Positions 51,704-61,524 of a stretch of DNA of 64,000 nucleotides are shown here, piece by piece (position 1 is the first letter of the stretch; each line of letters opens with the position of its first letter). The notes under the pieces were generated by a model. The model saw only the letters and a program-made list of their open reading frames with translations, was not told the DNA's origin and ran no database searches. A program made the position numbers and the translations under genes. Source of the DNA: Bacteroidales bacterium UBA1189 (lineage in GTDB: Bacteria; Bacteroidota; Bacteroidia; Bacteroidales; Bacteroidaceae); NCBI GenBank assembly GCA_002309805.1, contig DBYJ01000004.1:7925-71924 (forward strand), in the 5' to 3' direction.

Positions 51704-53761
51704 TTAGCAGACTTCGCTGCCGGGCTTCAACTCATGCTCGAGGGTGGTGACGGAGAGATTGCCATCGACGTCAACGGCGCTGAGTATCATGCCCTGGCTC
51801 TCGATGCCACGAATCTTGCGGGGGGCGAGGTTGGCAATAAACAATACCTGCTTGCCCACAAGATCCTCGGGCTTATAGAACTGGGCAATGCCGCTGAGGA
51901 TGGTGCGGTTGTCGAGGCCGTCGGCAATAGTGAACTGCAGTAGTTTGTCAGCCTTGGGCACTTTCTGGCAATCCAACACGGTGCCCACGCGGATGTCCAT
52001 TTTGGCAAAATCCTCGATGGAAACGACGTTTTTCACAGGATTGGCGCGATATGCCTGCTCCTTGTTCGCCCTTTTCGTATCGAGTAGCTTTTGCACTTGG
52101 GCATCGATGGCAGCATCCTCGATTTTCTCAAACAGCAACTCCGCCTTGCCCAGCTGATGACCTTCGGGAAGAAGCGTCGTGCTTCCAAGGTCTTCCCAAC
52201 GGAAGCTCACCATACCCAGCATGTCGCGCAGTTTCTTGCTGCTGAAGGGTAGGAACGGCTCAAAAGCAATAGCGAGGTTAGCGGCCAGCTGCAGGGCGAG
52301 GTTGAGGATGGTACCCACGCGAGCCATATCCGTCTTCGCCAGCTTCCAGGGCTCGGTATCGGCAAGATACTTGTTGCCAATTCGGGCGAGGTTCATAGCC
52401 TCCTTCTGCGCCTCGCGGAACTTGAAGCCGTCGAGCAGCTTCTCCACCTCGGCCTTCACTTGAGCAAACTCTTCCACCGTCTGACGGTCGTAGTCCGTCC
52501 ACTCGCCACGCACAGGCACACGGCCTTCGAAATACTTCTGCGTCAGCACCAAGGCACGATTGACAAAGTTGCCATAGATGGCAACAAGCTCGTTGTTATT
52601 GCGTGCCTGAAAGTCCTTCCATGTAAAGTTATTGTCTTTCGTCTCGGGCGCATTGGCAGTAAGTACATAGCGCAGCACATCCTGCTTACCGGGGAAATCG
52701 ACGAGGTATTCGTTCAGCCACACCGCCCAATTACGCGAGGTGCTGATTTTATCGTCTTCGAGGTTCAAGAATTCGTTCGAGGGAACATTGTCGGGCAGGA
52801 TGTAGCTGCCCTCAGCCTTCAGCATGGAGGGGAAGACGATGCAATGGAACACGATGTTGTCCTTGCCAATGAAATGGATAAGGCGCGTCTCGGGGTCTTT
52901 CCACCAAGTCTCCCAGCTGCCCAATTCGGGATGAGCATCACAGAGCTCCTTCGTATTGGAGATGTAGCCGATAGGGGCATCGAACCAAACGTAGAGCACC
53001 TTGCCTTCAGCACCTTCAACGGGCACAGGGATACCCCAGTCAAGGTCACGTGTGACGGCACGGGGATGGAGGCCGCCGTCGAGCCAGCTCTTGCATTGCC
53101 CATAGACATTCGGACGCCACTCCTTGTGCTCCTCCAGAATCCACTTCTCCAGCCAACTCTGGTATTGGTCGAGTGGCAGATACCAATGTGAAGTCTTGCG
53201 CTTAACGAGCGGGTTACCCGTGAGGGCGTTACGGGGATTGATGAGTTCCTCGGGCGAGAGGGTGCTGCCGCACTTCTCGCATTGGTCGCCATACGCTCCT
53301 TCGGAGTGGCAACGGGGGCATTCGCCCACGATGTTACGGTCGGTAAGAAACTGATGAGCCTCCTCATCGTAGAACTGCTCGCTCTCCATCTCGACAAACT
53401 TGCCGTCGTCGTAGAGTTTGCGGAAGAAATCGCTCGCCAACTTATGATGCGTGGGGCTGGTGGTGCGGCTATAGACGTCGAACGAAATGCCGAAGCCCTC
53501 AAACGACTCCTTAATGAGCTTATGATAACGGTCAACCACGTCCTGCGGCGTGCAGCCCTCCTTCTTGGCGCGAATGGTGACGGGAACGCCATGCTCGTCA
53601 CTTCCTCCGATGAAAAGGACATTTTCGCCCTTCAAACGAAGGTAACGGACATAGATGTCGGCAGGAACATACACCCCAGCCAGATGACCGATGTGAACGG
53701 GGCCGTTGGCATAAGGCAGAGCCGACGTCACCAAAGTTCTCTTGAATTTCTTTTCTTCCAT
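51704..53761 (-). CDS. metG: Methionyl-tRNA synthetase
   Basis: A 685-aa class I synthetase. ALPYANGPVHIGHLAG is the HIGH motif; zinc knuckles CPRCHSEGAYGDQCEKCG (about 145-165); the KMSKS loop reads DDKISTSRNWAVW, a common variant. A C-terminal EMAP/Trbp111-type tRNA-binding domain (about 580-685, FAKMDIRVGTVLDCQKVPKA) is fused, as in many bacteria. It charges tRNA-Met. Length and start (MEEKKFKRTLVTSALPYA) are normal. Confidence 0.96.
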   Translation of the reverse strand: MEEKKFKRTLVTSALPYANGPVHIGHLAGVYVPADIYVRYLRLKGENVLFIGGSDEHGVPVTIRAKKEGCTPQDVVDRYHKLIKESFEGFGISFDVYSRTTSPTHHKLASDFFRKLYDDGKFVEMESEQFYDEEAHQFLTDRNIVGECPRCHSEGAYGDQCEKCGSTLSPEELINPRNALTGNPLVKRKTSHWYLPLDQYQSWLEKWILEEHKEWRPNVYGQCKSWLDGGLHPRAVTRDLDWGIPVPVEGAEGKVLYVWFDAPIGYISNTKELCDAHPELGSWETWWKDPETRLIHFIGKDNIVFHCIVFPSMLKAEGSYILPDNVPSNEFLNLEDDKISTSRNWAVWLNEYLVDFPGKQDVLRYVLTANAPETKDNNFTWKDFQARNNNELVAIYGNFVNRALVLTQKYFEGRVPVRGEWTDYDRQTVEEFAQVKAEVEKLLDGFKFREAQKEAMNLARIGNKYLADTEPWKLAKTDMARVGTILNLALQLAANLAIAFEPFLPFSSKKLRDMLGMVSFRWEDLGSTTLLPEGHQLGKAELLFEKIEDAAIDAQVQKLLDTKRANKEQAYRANPVKNVVSIEDFAKMDIRVGTVLDCQKVPKADKLLQFTIADGLDNRTILSGIAQFYKPEDLVGKQVLFIANLAPRKIRGIESQGMILSAVDVDGNLSVTTLEHELKPGSEVC

Positions 53762-53827
53762 ATTCGTTTATTCTCGTTTTTATGAGTATTCTACATTTTT
53801 TCTCCGATGAAATGGGGATTTTTGATT

Positions 53828-55366
53828 TCAGCTTACCCAATTCTCTCTGTCGAGGCTGCGGTAGCCAATTGCCTCGCCTATATGGTCGGAATTAATCTGC
53901 TCACATCCCTCCAAGTCTGCAATAGTCCGCGAAACCTTGAGGATACGGTCGTAAGCACGAGCAGAAAGATTCAAGCGCTGCATAGCCAAACGCAGTATGC
54001 GAATGCCCTCTTCATCAGGCACAGCATACTTCTCTAGCAGCTGCCTCGTCATCTGAGCATTGCAATGAACGCCCTTTTCGCCGTGGAATCGTTCACTCTG
54101 TATCTCGCGAGCGCGGATTACCCGTTCACGGATAACGGCACTTGATTCTGCCCGCCCCCTATCGGAGAGTTTCTCAAACGGCACAGGCGTTATCTCCACC
54201 TGCAAATCAAATCTATCGAGCAAAGGGCCGCTTATCTTCCCCAGATAGCGCTGCACTTGCGTAGGAGAGCAGATGCATGGCCGTGTGGGATGGGTATAAT
54301 AGCCGCAGGGACAGGGATTCATAGAGGCTACCATCATGAAGTTAGCCGGATAGTCAATAGTGTATTTGGCACGACTAACGGTAATGTGACGATCCTCCAA
54401 AGGCTGCCGTAACAGCTCTAGGATATGGCGCGGGAACTCAGGAAATTCATCACAAAAAAGTACGCCATTATGGGCAAGGCTAATCTCTCCGGGTTGAGGA
54501 TTTGATCCTCCTCCGACAAGGGCAACGGAAGAGATGGTGTGATGAGGCGAACGAAAGGGACGTATGGCTATAAGCGATGCGTTACTCCCCAGCTTGCCGG
54601 CAACGGAATGTATCTTCGTCGTTTCCAGACTTTCTGCCAGTGAAAGAGGCGGAAGAATGGAGGGAAGGCGCTTAGCCATCATGGATTTTCCAGAACCTGG
54701 AGGGCCGATGAGGATGATGTTGTGTGAGCCGCTGGCAGCTACCTCAAAGGCGCGCTTGGCGCGCTGCTGCCCTTTCACATCTGCAAAATCATAGGGAAAA
54801 TCAGACTGATGGGCATAGAACTCCGCCCGCGTATCCACCACGGTTTCTTCCAGTTCCTCCTCGCCATTGAAGAAGCGAATAACCTGCATCATATTGTCCA
54901 CGCCATAGACTTTCAGTTTGTTGACTACGGCGGCCTCCCGTGCATTCTGACGGGGAAGGATAAATCCGTCGTAGCCCAACTCACGGGCTTTAATAGCAAT
55001 GGGAAGAGAGCCTTTGATGGGCATCAGCGCTCCGTCAAGCCCCATCTCGCCCATGATGACATATCGTTCAAGGCGCTGTGTATTCACCTGTCCGTCAGCA
55101 GCCAAAATACCGATAGCAAGAGGAAGGTCGTAGGCCGAGCCCTCTTTGCGGATGTCAGCAGGAGCCATATTGACCACCACCTGCGAATGGGGAAAACGCA
55201 AGCCGTTGTGCTGCACCGCGGAAACAATACGCTCGTGGCTCTCTTTGACGGCGCTGTCAGGCAACCCAACCAAAAAGAACTGCACGCCACGCGTAATGTT
55301 CACCTCAATAGTGACCATTGTAGCATCAACACCCTGCAAGGCAGCTCCAAAGACCTTAACTAACAC
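53828..55366 (-). CDS. yifB: YifB/ComM-type magnesium-chelatase-like ATPase
   Basis: A 512-aa AAA+ protein. The N-terminal Lon-type fold segment (about 1-170: GVDATMVTIEVNITRGVQFFLVGLPD) precedes the ATPase: Walker A GPPGSGKSMMAKRLPSILPP (about 218-237), Walker B GVLFCDEFPEF, sensor VASMNPCPCGYY and a C-terminal helical domain. ComM helicases promote branch migration during natural transformation, so DNA uptake or recombination is a possible role. A normal-length, intact member. Confidence 0.92.
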   Translation of the reverse strand: MLVKVFGAALQGVDATMVTIEVNITRGVQFFLVGLPDSAVKESHERIVSAVQHNGLRFPHSQVVVNMAPADIRKEGSAYDLPLAIGILAADGQVNTQRLERYVIMGEMGLDGALMPIKGSLPIAIKARELGYDGFILPRQNAREAAVVNKLKVYGVDNMMQVIRFFNGEEELEETVVDTRAEFYAHQSDFPYDFADVKGQQRAKRAFEVAASGSHNIILIGPPGSGKSMMAKRLPSILPPLSLAESLETTKIHSVAGKLGSNASLIAIRPFRSPHHTISSVALVGGGSNPQPGEISLAHNGVLFCDEFPEFPRHILELLRQPLEDRHITVSRAKYTIDYPANFMMVASMNPCPCGYYTHPTRPCICSPTQVQRYLGKISGPLLDRFDLQVEITPVPFEKLSDRGRAESSAVIRERVIRAREIQSERFHGEKGVHCNAQMTRQLLEKYAVPDEEGIRILRLAMQRLNLSARAYDRILKVSRTIADLEGCEQINSDHIGEAIGYRSLDRENWVS

Positions 55367-55419
55367 CCTTTTTAAAACGATTTGACAAAATTACTATTCA
55401 CTTATAGCAACAACGCATC

Positions 55420-56922
55420 TTATTCATTCAACGCCAGCATCTCTTCAATGTACTGACGGGAATTGCTAAGACGTGGAACCTTGTGCTGTCCACCCAGCTT
55501 GCCCTTTGCCTTCAGCCAATCGTGGAAAAGGTTTGGACGAGCAGGGATAACCTCCAGATGCTGCAAGGTGATATCCTTATAGCGCTTGGCCTCGTAGTCC
55601 GAGTTGCATTCCTGCAAAGCCTTATCGAGGATTTCTTCAAATTTGCCCATTTCATCGGGCATTTTATTGAATTCGATGAGCCATTGATGGCGGCATTTGG
55701 CATCGCCATCCATAAAGACAGGAGCCGCCGTATATTCCTTTACCTGAGCACCCGTTGCCTCGCAGGCTTTCAGCAATCCCTTCTCGGCATTATCTACCAC
55801 CAACTCTTCACCGAAGGCGTTAATGAAATGCTTGGTGCGTCCTGTAATGACAAATTTATATGGATCCTTCTGCGTAAACCTGATCGTATCGCCGATAATA
55901 TAGCGCCAAAGTCCGCACGACGTGCTGATGACCATCGCATAATTCTTCCCCACTTCCACATCCCAAAGGGGAACAATGGTGGGGTTGTCAGAGCCAAACT
56001 CGCTCATCGGAATGAATTCGTAGAAGACGCCATAGTCAATCATCAGCAACATGGCTGGGTCGCCAGGCTCACTCTGAATACCAAAGAAGCCTTCGCTGGC
56101 ATTATACGTCTCCATGTAATGCATATTGGGGCTGGGGATAAGCTGCCTATACTGATTATAATACGGCGTAAAGGCCACGCCTCCGTGGAAGAATACTTCA
56201 AGGTTAGGCCATACTTCGCTGATGTTCTTCTTGCCCGTAATCTCCAAAATGTGCTTCAGCACAGCCATCATCCACGAAGGAACGCCTGAAAGGTTTGTTA
56301 CGTTCACGTCCTTAACGGCCTGGGCGATACGCTCCATCTTCTCCTCGAAATCACTCAACAAGGCAATTTCCTTGTTGGGAACACGTAGCAGGTTGACAAA
56401 AGGATTGACATTCTCAATCAAAATGGCGCTAAGATCACCCACCAAGCTATGAGGCAGGTTGTAGTTTGGGGCATGGCTGCCTCCGAGGACGAGCGCTTTG
56501 CCATCCATCATGTTGCTGTTGGGATTGTTGTGCAGATACAGGGCAACCACGTCTGTGCCACCCCGATAATGGGTATCAGTAAGTCCGTCGCTGGAAACAG
56601 GAATGAATTTGCTCTTATCGTTCGTCGTGCCGGAAGACTTAGCGTACCATTTCACTTGTCCAGGCCAAAGGATGTCCTTCTCGCCATGACGCATTCGTTC
56701 AATATACTCCTTCAATCCCTCATAGTCATTGACAGGAACCTCGCGGGCAAAGTCCTCGTAGCGCTCGATGCGCTGGAAGTGATTCTTCCTACCCCACTCC
56801 GTTCTCTCAGCCTTGCCGACAAGCGACATCAAAACCTTATGCTGGATAGCCACAGCATTATCATATTCATTGATTTTCTGAACTCTGGGAGATAGTACAA
56901 GTCGAACTATTGCTGTCTGCAT
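55420..56922 (-). CDS. GH3 auxin-responsive promoter family protein
   Basis: A 500-aa protein of the bacterial GH3-like family (acyl-adenylate or amino-acid-conjugating fold). ATG 56922 (MQTAIVRLVLSPRVQKINEY) is chosen; the frame extends 28 codons upstream into a hydrophobic stretch without signal logic. KWYAKSSGTTNDKSKFIPV is the ATP-binding motif, YNASEGFFGIQSEP and IGDTIRFTQKDPYKFVITGR are A-motifs. Plant relatives link amino acids to jasmonate or auxin; the bacterial substrate is unknown. A TACCTTTG box (reverse strand, 56947-56954) lies 25 bp upstream but lacks a good -33. Confidence 0.9.
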   Translation of the reverse strand: MQTAIVRLVLSPRVQKINEYDNAVAIQHKVLMSLVGKAERTEWGRKNHFQRIERYEDFAREVPVNDYEGLKEYIERMRHGEKDILWPGQVKWYAKSSGTTNDKSKFIPVSSDGLTDTHYRGGTDVVALYLHNNPNSNMMDGKALVLGGSHAPNYNLPHSLVGDLSAILIENVNPFVNLLRVPNKEIALLSDFEEKMERIAQAVKDVNVTNLSGVPSWMMAVLKHILEITGKKNISEVWPNLEVFFHGGVAFTPYYNQYRQLIPSPNMHYMETYNASEGFFGIQSEPGDPAMLLMIDYGVFYEFIPMSEFGSDNPTIVPLWDVEVGKNYAMVISTSCGLWRYIIGDTIRFTQKDPYKFVITGRTKHFINAFGEELVVDNAEKGLLKACEATGAQVKEYTAAPVFMDGDAKCRHQWLIEFNKMPDEMGKFEEILDKALQECNSDYEAKRYKDITLQHLEVIPARPNLFHDWLKAKGKLGGQHKVPRLSNSRQYIEEMLALNE

Positions 56923-57020
56923 CGTGAAAAATCTGAAATTAGCTGTCAAAGGTACGGCAAACTGAGCGAAAAGCCAAGCATTCAGCCGTTTTTTTGCAAA
57001 AGGCAAGGCGAAAAGGAATC

Positions 57021-57054
57021 AAAAAAGGGGCGCAGATACAACTGCACCCCTTTG
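57021..57054 (-). terminator. Terminator of the 1169-aa secreted-protein gene
   Basis: Stem AAAGGGGxGCAG/CTGCxCCCCTTT with loop ATACAA; on the minus strand it ends in CCCCTTTTTTG, 24 bp past the stop codon. Confidence 0.85.
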
Positions 57055-57077
57055 AATTATCCGATAGAAACGGGTTA

Positions 57078-60000
57078 TTACTTCACCAGAATCTTTTTGC
57101 CATTGACGATGTTGATACCCTTCTGGAGAGTGGTGAGACGCTGGCCTGCGAGGTTGTAGATAACGACCTCGGCACGCTCCGTTTCAACCACATCCAGCTT
57201 GCTGGGCAGCAATTCGCTGTTCTTGCCGTGGAAGCTGAGCGTCCAGTTGTCAGCAGCAATCCAGTTGGCGTTGGTGTCCGTAGCACGGATACCAATCTTC
57301 ACATCCGTACCTGCCTTCTTCTTGAAGACCAAGTCGAAGTGCTCGGGAGTACCGTTGCCGGTAAAGAGATCCACAGCATCGAAGGCGCCATCCTCCTCCT
57401 CACAGAAGAGCTGCACACCCGTGACCTCGGCTGATGCATCCATCTGATTGCTGGAGATAGCATCGACACCAAGCACATAGGTTCCTTCGGGCAAGAAGCT
57501 GATAACCTGGAAGACATCACCATTACCGAGAGCCTCGCCGTTGCGCCATACCTCGATGAACTGGCTGATGTCTGCTCCGCCAGAATAGCTGGCACCCTGA
57601 TATCCGGCATTGGTTCTGTCCACAACAGAAATGCTCCAGCCATCGGCATTCTCCTCGTCGAAGGTAGGATTGACAATCCAATCCGTGAAGTCAACAGGCT
57701 GCTCATCCGTTGGGTCAACGGCAGGTACGCGCAAAGCAGCAATAGCAGCATTGATAGCATACACCTTCGCATCAATCTCATCATCGTCGTACGCACCCTT
57801 GTTCATACCATCTGACAACTCCTCGTAGAGGGCTACAGCGGCATTGCTGGCCTCCTCAGAAGCAGAATAGCCATACTGGTCGGCAGCGTTGAGCAACGAA
57901 TAGAGGGCATCGTTCAGCTTGCTATAAGCCAAGATGGATGAATTAGCCTTGGCAATGGCAGCATTCAAGCCTGTAAGAGCGGCAAACATGGCATCAGCAT
58001 CGCCTGCCGTACCAGCAGCATCGATAGCGCTCTCAAGACCATTGTGAGCCTCAGCACTCATGGGCTGATCAGCATCGAGGAGAGCCTGAGCCTTATCCGC
58101 ATAGACGGGCAGAATCTCCGACAGAGCCTCTTCGTCCTTACCGGCATAGATAAGCTTGAAGTTCGTCCAGAGGCACCATGAGCGCATGACGCTAGTAGCA
58201 ACGGTCTTACGGATACCAATACGCATCTGACCTCCCTCAACAAGGCCATAAACGGTTTGCTTATAACGGTCTGACTCAAACGCAGTGGAAGCACCATTCA
58301 TAGAGTTAGGCACGTAGCCTGTAGCACCCTGCCAGTTAGTAATCTGGGCATCGCCCTCACCAACAGCAGAATCCGTGAAGTTGGCAGCATCGCCACCGAT
58401 GTTCTGCACAGGCGTGGTGAAGTCGTTCATGTAAAGCTCAGCATAGACTTCCTCGGAACCATCATACTGGCCGTTGTCACCAACGCGATAGAAGGCGTTG
58501 AGTTCGAGTTTGTAGATACCATCGGGAGCGATAACGGTCTGCCAAACATCCCAAGTGAAGTCACCGACGGCGGAACCCCAGCCGGCATAGACCTCAGCGC
58601 AGGGGAACGACTTGAGACCACCCGTCACAGCGTGAGTGGCAACAGTAACATTGTCCTGCAGATCCCATGTCCAGCCCTTGCCGTCAGCCTCTGTGAAGCC
58701 AGGATTGATGAGGAGGTTCGTGCAGTCGTCACCAGGCTTGAGGCTGTTGGCAATAGCAGCCTGATGAAGGGCTTCCAGCCACTCCAGCTCAGCCTGAATA
58801 CCCTCAGTATCAAGTGCGCAGTTGTTGATGATGTAGTCGTAGGAACCATTCGGCATTTCCTCGTAGGGCTCCATCTCATTGCCGTCCATCACATAGTCCA
58901 TAAGGGTATAGCCCTCTTCGCAGACGTATTCATTTTCGTCCAGCTCAGCACGGAGTTCAGCCACTTTATCCATATAAGCTTTATAGGCAGCTACGTTGGC
59001 AGCGATAGCCTCGGCAGCAGGAGTAATCTGTGCAAGAGCCTCCATGATTTCATCACGTGATGAAGCATTTCTGGCAGCCTCGAGGACAGCCTGATACTGC
59101 TCCTTCACATCGTTCGAGCAAATGAGTGTCTCAAAGTCGTACTGCGGGGCTGTGGCAATAATACCCTCCATCCACATCTTGTAGGCTTCGATGGAGTTGC
59201 CATAGTATTCAAGGCTGAAGTTATCGAAGAGGCTCCAATCAGTACTAATGTGTGTGCTCTTCCTAACGCCGATGCGGAGGGTACCGCTCTCTGTCACTTC
59301 GCAGAAGAGGTAGTTGTGATACTTGTCAAGCGTATTGAAGTGATAGTCACCTGCCTGCATCGTATTGCAGACCAACATTCCATCACCGCAATCGACTTCA
59401 TCGGCACCACTCATGTTCTCAGTCTCAGCACCTGAAGCGAGGTGGACTATACCTACAACTATTTCTGCGCTATCACCATTAAGGGCATAAAGTTTGGCAT
59501 GACGAGTGCCAAAGTCATCAGCAAGGAAGTTGTTGTAGTCGGTTCCTGCAGCACCCGCACGATAATAAGCCTGAACACCGACACGGTAGATACCTGGGAA
59601 GAGGCCCTTGATATCCTGCCAAGTGTTGTAGTCCTTGTCGTAGTGCTCAGCACCGTCAGCAACCGTTCCTCCGCGTGCGAAAGCATCGCCGCTCCAGCCT
59701 GTGGTGCAGTCGCCGTTCGAGAAGTCGTGGTTGACGATGAGGTCGCTCATGTCGATGGGGTTGTCGGGCGTAGCCTTGCCGGCCAGCTCGTCCATCATGG
59801 TCTTGACGAGGGCCTCGAGGGCTGCCGTCAGCTCGTCGGCTGTGGAGTTCTCGTTGTTATAGACAGCCTCGGCATCGGCTGTGGAGACGCCGGCCTCCTT
59901 GGCCTCGGCAATCTTCGCAGCAAGGGCCTCGGCAGCCTTGAAGGCGCGCATCTTCTTGACATAGACGTCGTAGTCGGCACGCGATACCGTCGTCCAGTCG

Positions 60001-60587
60001 CAGTAGAACTCACCACTCTTGGCATGGCCTTCGCCGTAGTTGGTGGGGACGTCGAAGATGACGCCCGTGCCCGTGGTCTCGTTGGTCTGGGTGTTCATGT
60101 ACTCGGTCACGTGGCCCACGTAGGCATTCGTGAAGAACTCGTTGGCCCAGTTCCAGTTGGGGTTGACGTCGGCGCCGTAGAAGCGGAACATCTTGTCGTT
60201 GACCGTCTCGAACTGCCAGAAGTAGTTGGTCTGCGCGCCGAGGTCGACGTAGATGTCGCCCTGGTCGTTGTCGATGAACAGGGTCTTCCAGCTGGCTTTC
60301 GACAGCGAGTAGTCCTTGATCAGGTAGGTCTTCGTGTCCCACTCGGCACCTTCGCCTTCGGCGATGTACTTTTCGACGGTAAACAGGAGGCCTTCTTCGC
60401 CCACGGTAGCGTGGGTGCCCCACTCGTTACCCTCGGTCAGGAAGAGCTGCGACTGGGTGTTGTAGAAATAGACCGTGTCGCCTGGTACCATTTGCAGCCA
60501 TTGGCCGGCGGTAATGGTCGGCTTTTGCCATGCAAACATAGCCACAACGCACAGCGACATGGCCACAGAAGTAAAGATTCTTTTCAT
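57078..60587 (-). CDS. Large secreted multidomain protein with sorting tail
   Basis: An 1169-aa exported protein (signal MKRIFTSVAMSLCVVAMFAWQ). It seems to contain a beta-rich N-terminal domain (about 25-215), helical linker segments with Ala/Glu runs resembling FIVAR-type modules (AAEALAAKIAEAKEAG; ADAMFAALTGLNAAIAKA) and three related beta modules (openings near 285, 640 and 985; for example DWIVNPTFDEENADGWSIS) that look like carbohydrate-binding domains. The C-terminus (VVIYNLAGQRLTTLQKG... ending VNGKKILVK) matches the tail of the BspA-like protein. It is probably surface-bound and may bind glycans. No catalytic motif is visible. Confidence 0.75.
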   Translation of the reverse strand: MKRIFTSVAMSLCVVAMFAWQKPTITAGQWLQMVPGDTVYFYNTQSQLFLTEGNEWGTHATVGEEGLLFTVEKYIAEGEGAEWDTKTYLIKDYSLSKASWKTLFIDNDQGDIYVDLGAQTNYFWQFETVNDKMFRFYGADVNPNWNWANEFFTNAYVGHVTEYMNTQTNETTGTGVIFDVPTNYGEGHAKSGEFYCDWTTVSRADYDVYVKKMRAFKAAEALAAKIAEAKEAGVSTADAEAVYNNENSTADELTAALEALVKTMMDELAGKATPDNPIDMSDLIVNHDFSNGDCTTGWSGDAFARGGTVADGAEHYDKDYNTWQDIKGLFPGIYRVGVQAYYRAGAAGTDYNNFLADDFGTRHAKLYALNGDSAEIVVGIVHLASGAETENMSGADEVDCGDGMLVCNTMQAGDYHFNTLDKYHNYLFCEVTESGTLRIGVRKSTHISTDWSLFDNFSLEYYGNSIEAYKMWMEGIIATAPQYDFETLICSNDVKEQYQAVLEAARNASSRDEIMEALAQITPAAEAIAANVAAYKAYMDKVAELRAELDENEYVCEEGYTLMDYVMDGNEMEPYEEMPNGSYDYIINNCALDTEGIQAELEWLEALHQAAIANSLKPGDDCTNLLINPGFTEADGKGWTWDLQDNVTVATHAVTGGLKSFPCAEVYAGWGSAVGDFTWDVWQTVIAPDGIYKLELNAFYRVGDNGQYDGSEEVYAELYMNDFTTPVQNIGGDAANFTDSAVGEGDAQITNWQGATGYVPNSMNGASTAFESDRYKQTVYGLVEGGQMRIGIRKTVATSVMRSWCLWTNFKLIYAGKDEEALSEILPVYADKAQALLDADQPMSAEAHNGLESAIDAAGTAGDADAMFAALTGLNAAIAKANSSILAYSKLNDALYSLLNAADQYGYSASEEASNAAVALYEELSDGMNKGAYDDDEIDAKVYAINAAIAALRVPAVDPTDEQPVDFTDWIVNPTFDEENADGWSISVVDRTNAGYQGASYSGGADISQFIEVWRNGEALGNGDVFQVISFLPEGTYVLGVDAISSNQMDASAEVTGVQLFCEEEDGAFDAVDLFTGNGTPEHFDLVFKKKAGTDVKIGIRATDTNANWIAADNWTLSFHGKNSELLPSKLDVVETERAEVVIYNLAGQRLTTLQKGINIVNGKKILVK

Positions 60588-60653
60588 GTTTTTTTGGTTT
60601 TAGTTATACAATAGGTTAATAAAAATGGGTTTCTTTTTTGATTTAACGTTTTA

Positions 60654-61331
60654 TCAGTTCCTTCGTCCGGTGAAGACGAGGATGTAATAGACCAGCGTAG
60701 CCAGCGAGCTGAGGGCGGCCACGACGTAGGTGTAGGCTGCGGCGCGGAGGGCGTCCTCGGCCATGCGATGGTTCGAGGGGCTGGTGATACCGGCATGCTC
60801 CAGCCAGGCCAGGGCGCGACGGCTGGCGTCAATCTCCACAGGCAGGGTGATGAAGCTGAACAACGTCGTCAGGGCAAACAGCACGATGCCCACGCCCAGT
60901 ATGGCGGGGAAGATGTTCACCAGCAGGATGCCCGCCAGCAGCACCCACGTCACGATCTGCGACGAGAACGACACCACGGGCACCAGCGCCGAGCGCAGCT
61001 TCAGCGGGGCATAGCCCTTGACGTGCTGCAGCACGTGTCCGCACTCGTGGGCCGCCACAGCTGCTGCCGCCACGTTACACTCGCCATAGACGGCCTCGCT
61101 CAGGCTGACCGTCTCCTTCGTCGGGTCGTAGTGGTCGGTAAGGGTGCCGTTCACGAGGTTTACGTCAACGTGCGTGATGCCGTTGTCGCTCATCATGCGC
61201 AGGGCCACGTCGCGACCCGTCATACCGCTCGGCAGCACCTCTTTCGAGTATTTCTTGAACTTGCTCTGCAACGACGCCTGAACGATGTAGCTCAGAATCG
61301 TAATGGCTATGAAAATGATGTATATGAACAT
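60654..61331 (-). CDS. YugP-like membrane zinc metallopeptidase
   Basis: A 225-aa protein of the YugP (Zn_peptidase_2) family. The N-terminal membrane segment is about 1-20 (MFIYIIFIAITILSYIVQA); AAHECGHVLQH (about 93-103) is the HExxH-type zinc site; two more helices follow (VTWVLLAGILLVNIFPAI; GVGIVLFALTTLFSFITL) and one at the C-terminus. GMTGRDVALRMMSDNGI is also typical. The substrate is unknown. It stands alone between the large secreted protein and the repeat-rich spacer near 61.4 kb. Confidence 0.9.
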   Translation of the reverse strand: MFIYIIFIAITILSYIVQASLQSKFKKYSKEVLPSGMTGRDVALRMMSDNGITHVDVNLVNGTLTDHYDPTKETVSLSEAVYGECNVAAAAVAAHECGHVLQHVKGYAPLKLRSALVPVVSFSSQIVTWVLLAGILLVNIFPAILGVGIVLFALTTLFSFITLPVEIDASRRALAWLEHAGITSPSNHRMAEDALRAAAYTYVVAALSSLATLVYYILVFTGRRN

Positions 61332-61338
61332 ATTCTAC

Positions 61339-61524
61339 AATTTCGTTTAATTTCGTTTAATTTCGTTTAACGTTTTCCTTTCTTCTTGTCTGCGACGCTA
61401 CGTGAATGTCCGTAAATAAACCGTAAATGTCCGTAAATAACTCTTACCTCTGACTTCACTTCCTGCCGCATGGTCGTTAAACGTTAAACGTTAAACGTTA
61501 AACATTAAACATCAAACATTAAAC
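61339..61524. repeat. Spacer of three tandem-word repeats
   Basis: AATTTCGTTT three times (61339-61372), CCGTAAATGTCCGTAAATAA words (about 61404-61441), and a run of GTTAAAC/ATTAAAC heptamers (61475-61524). The last run carries the stop codon of purA (61519-61521). Confidence 0.8.

Noticed and set aside
59442..60614. 390-codon plus-strand frame opposite the large secreted protein
   Set aside because: Val- and Gly-rich shadow without motif; the opposite strand has a signal peptide, repeated modules and a sorting tail.
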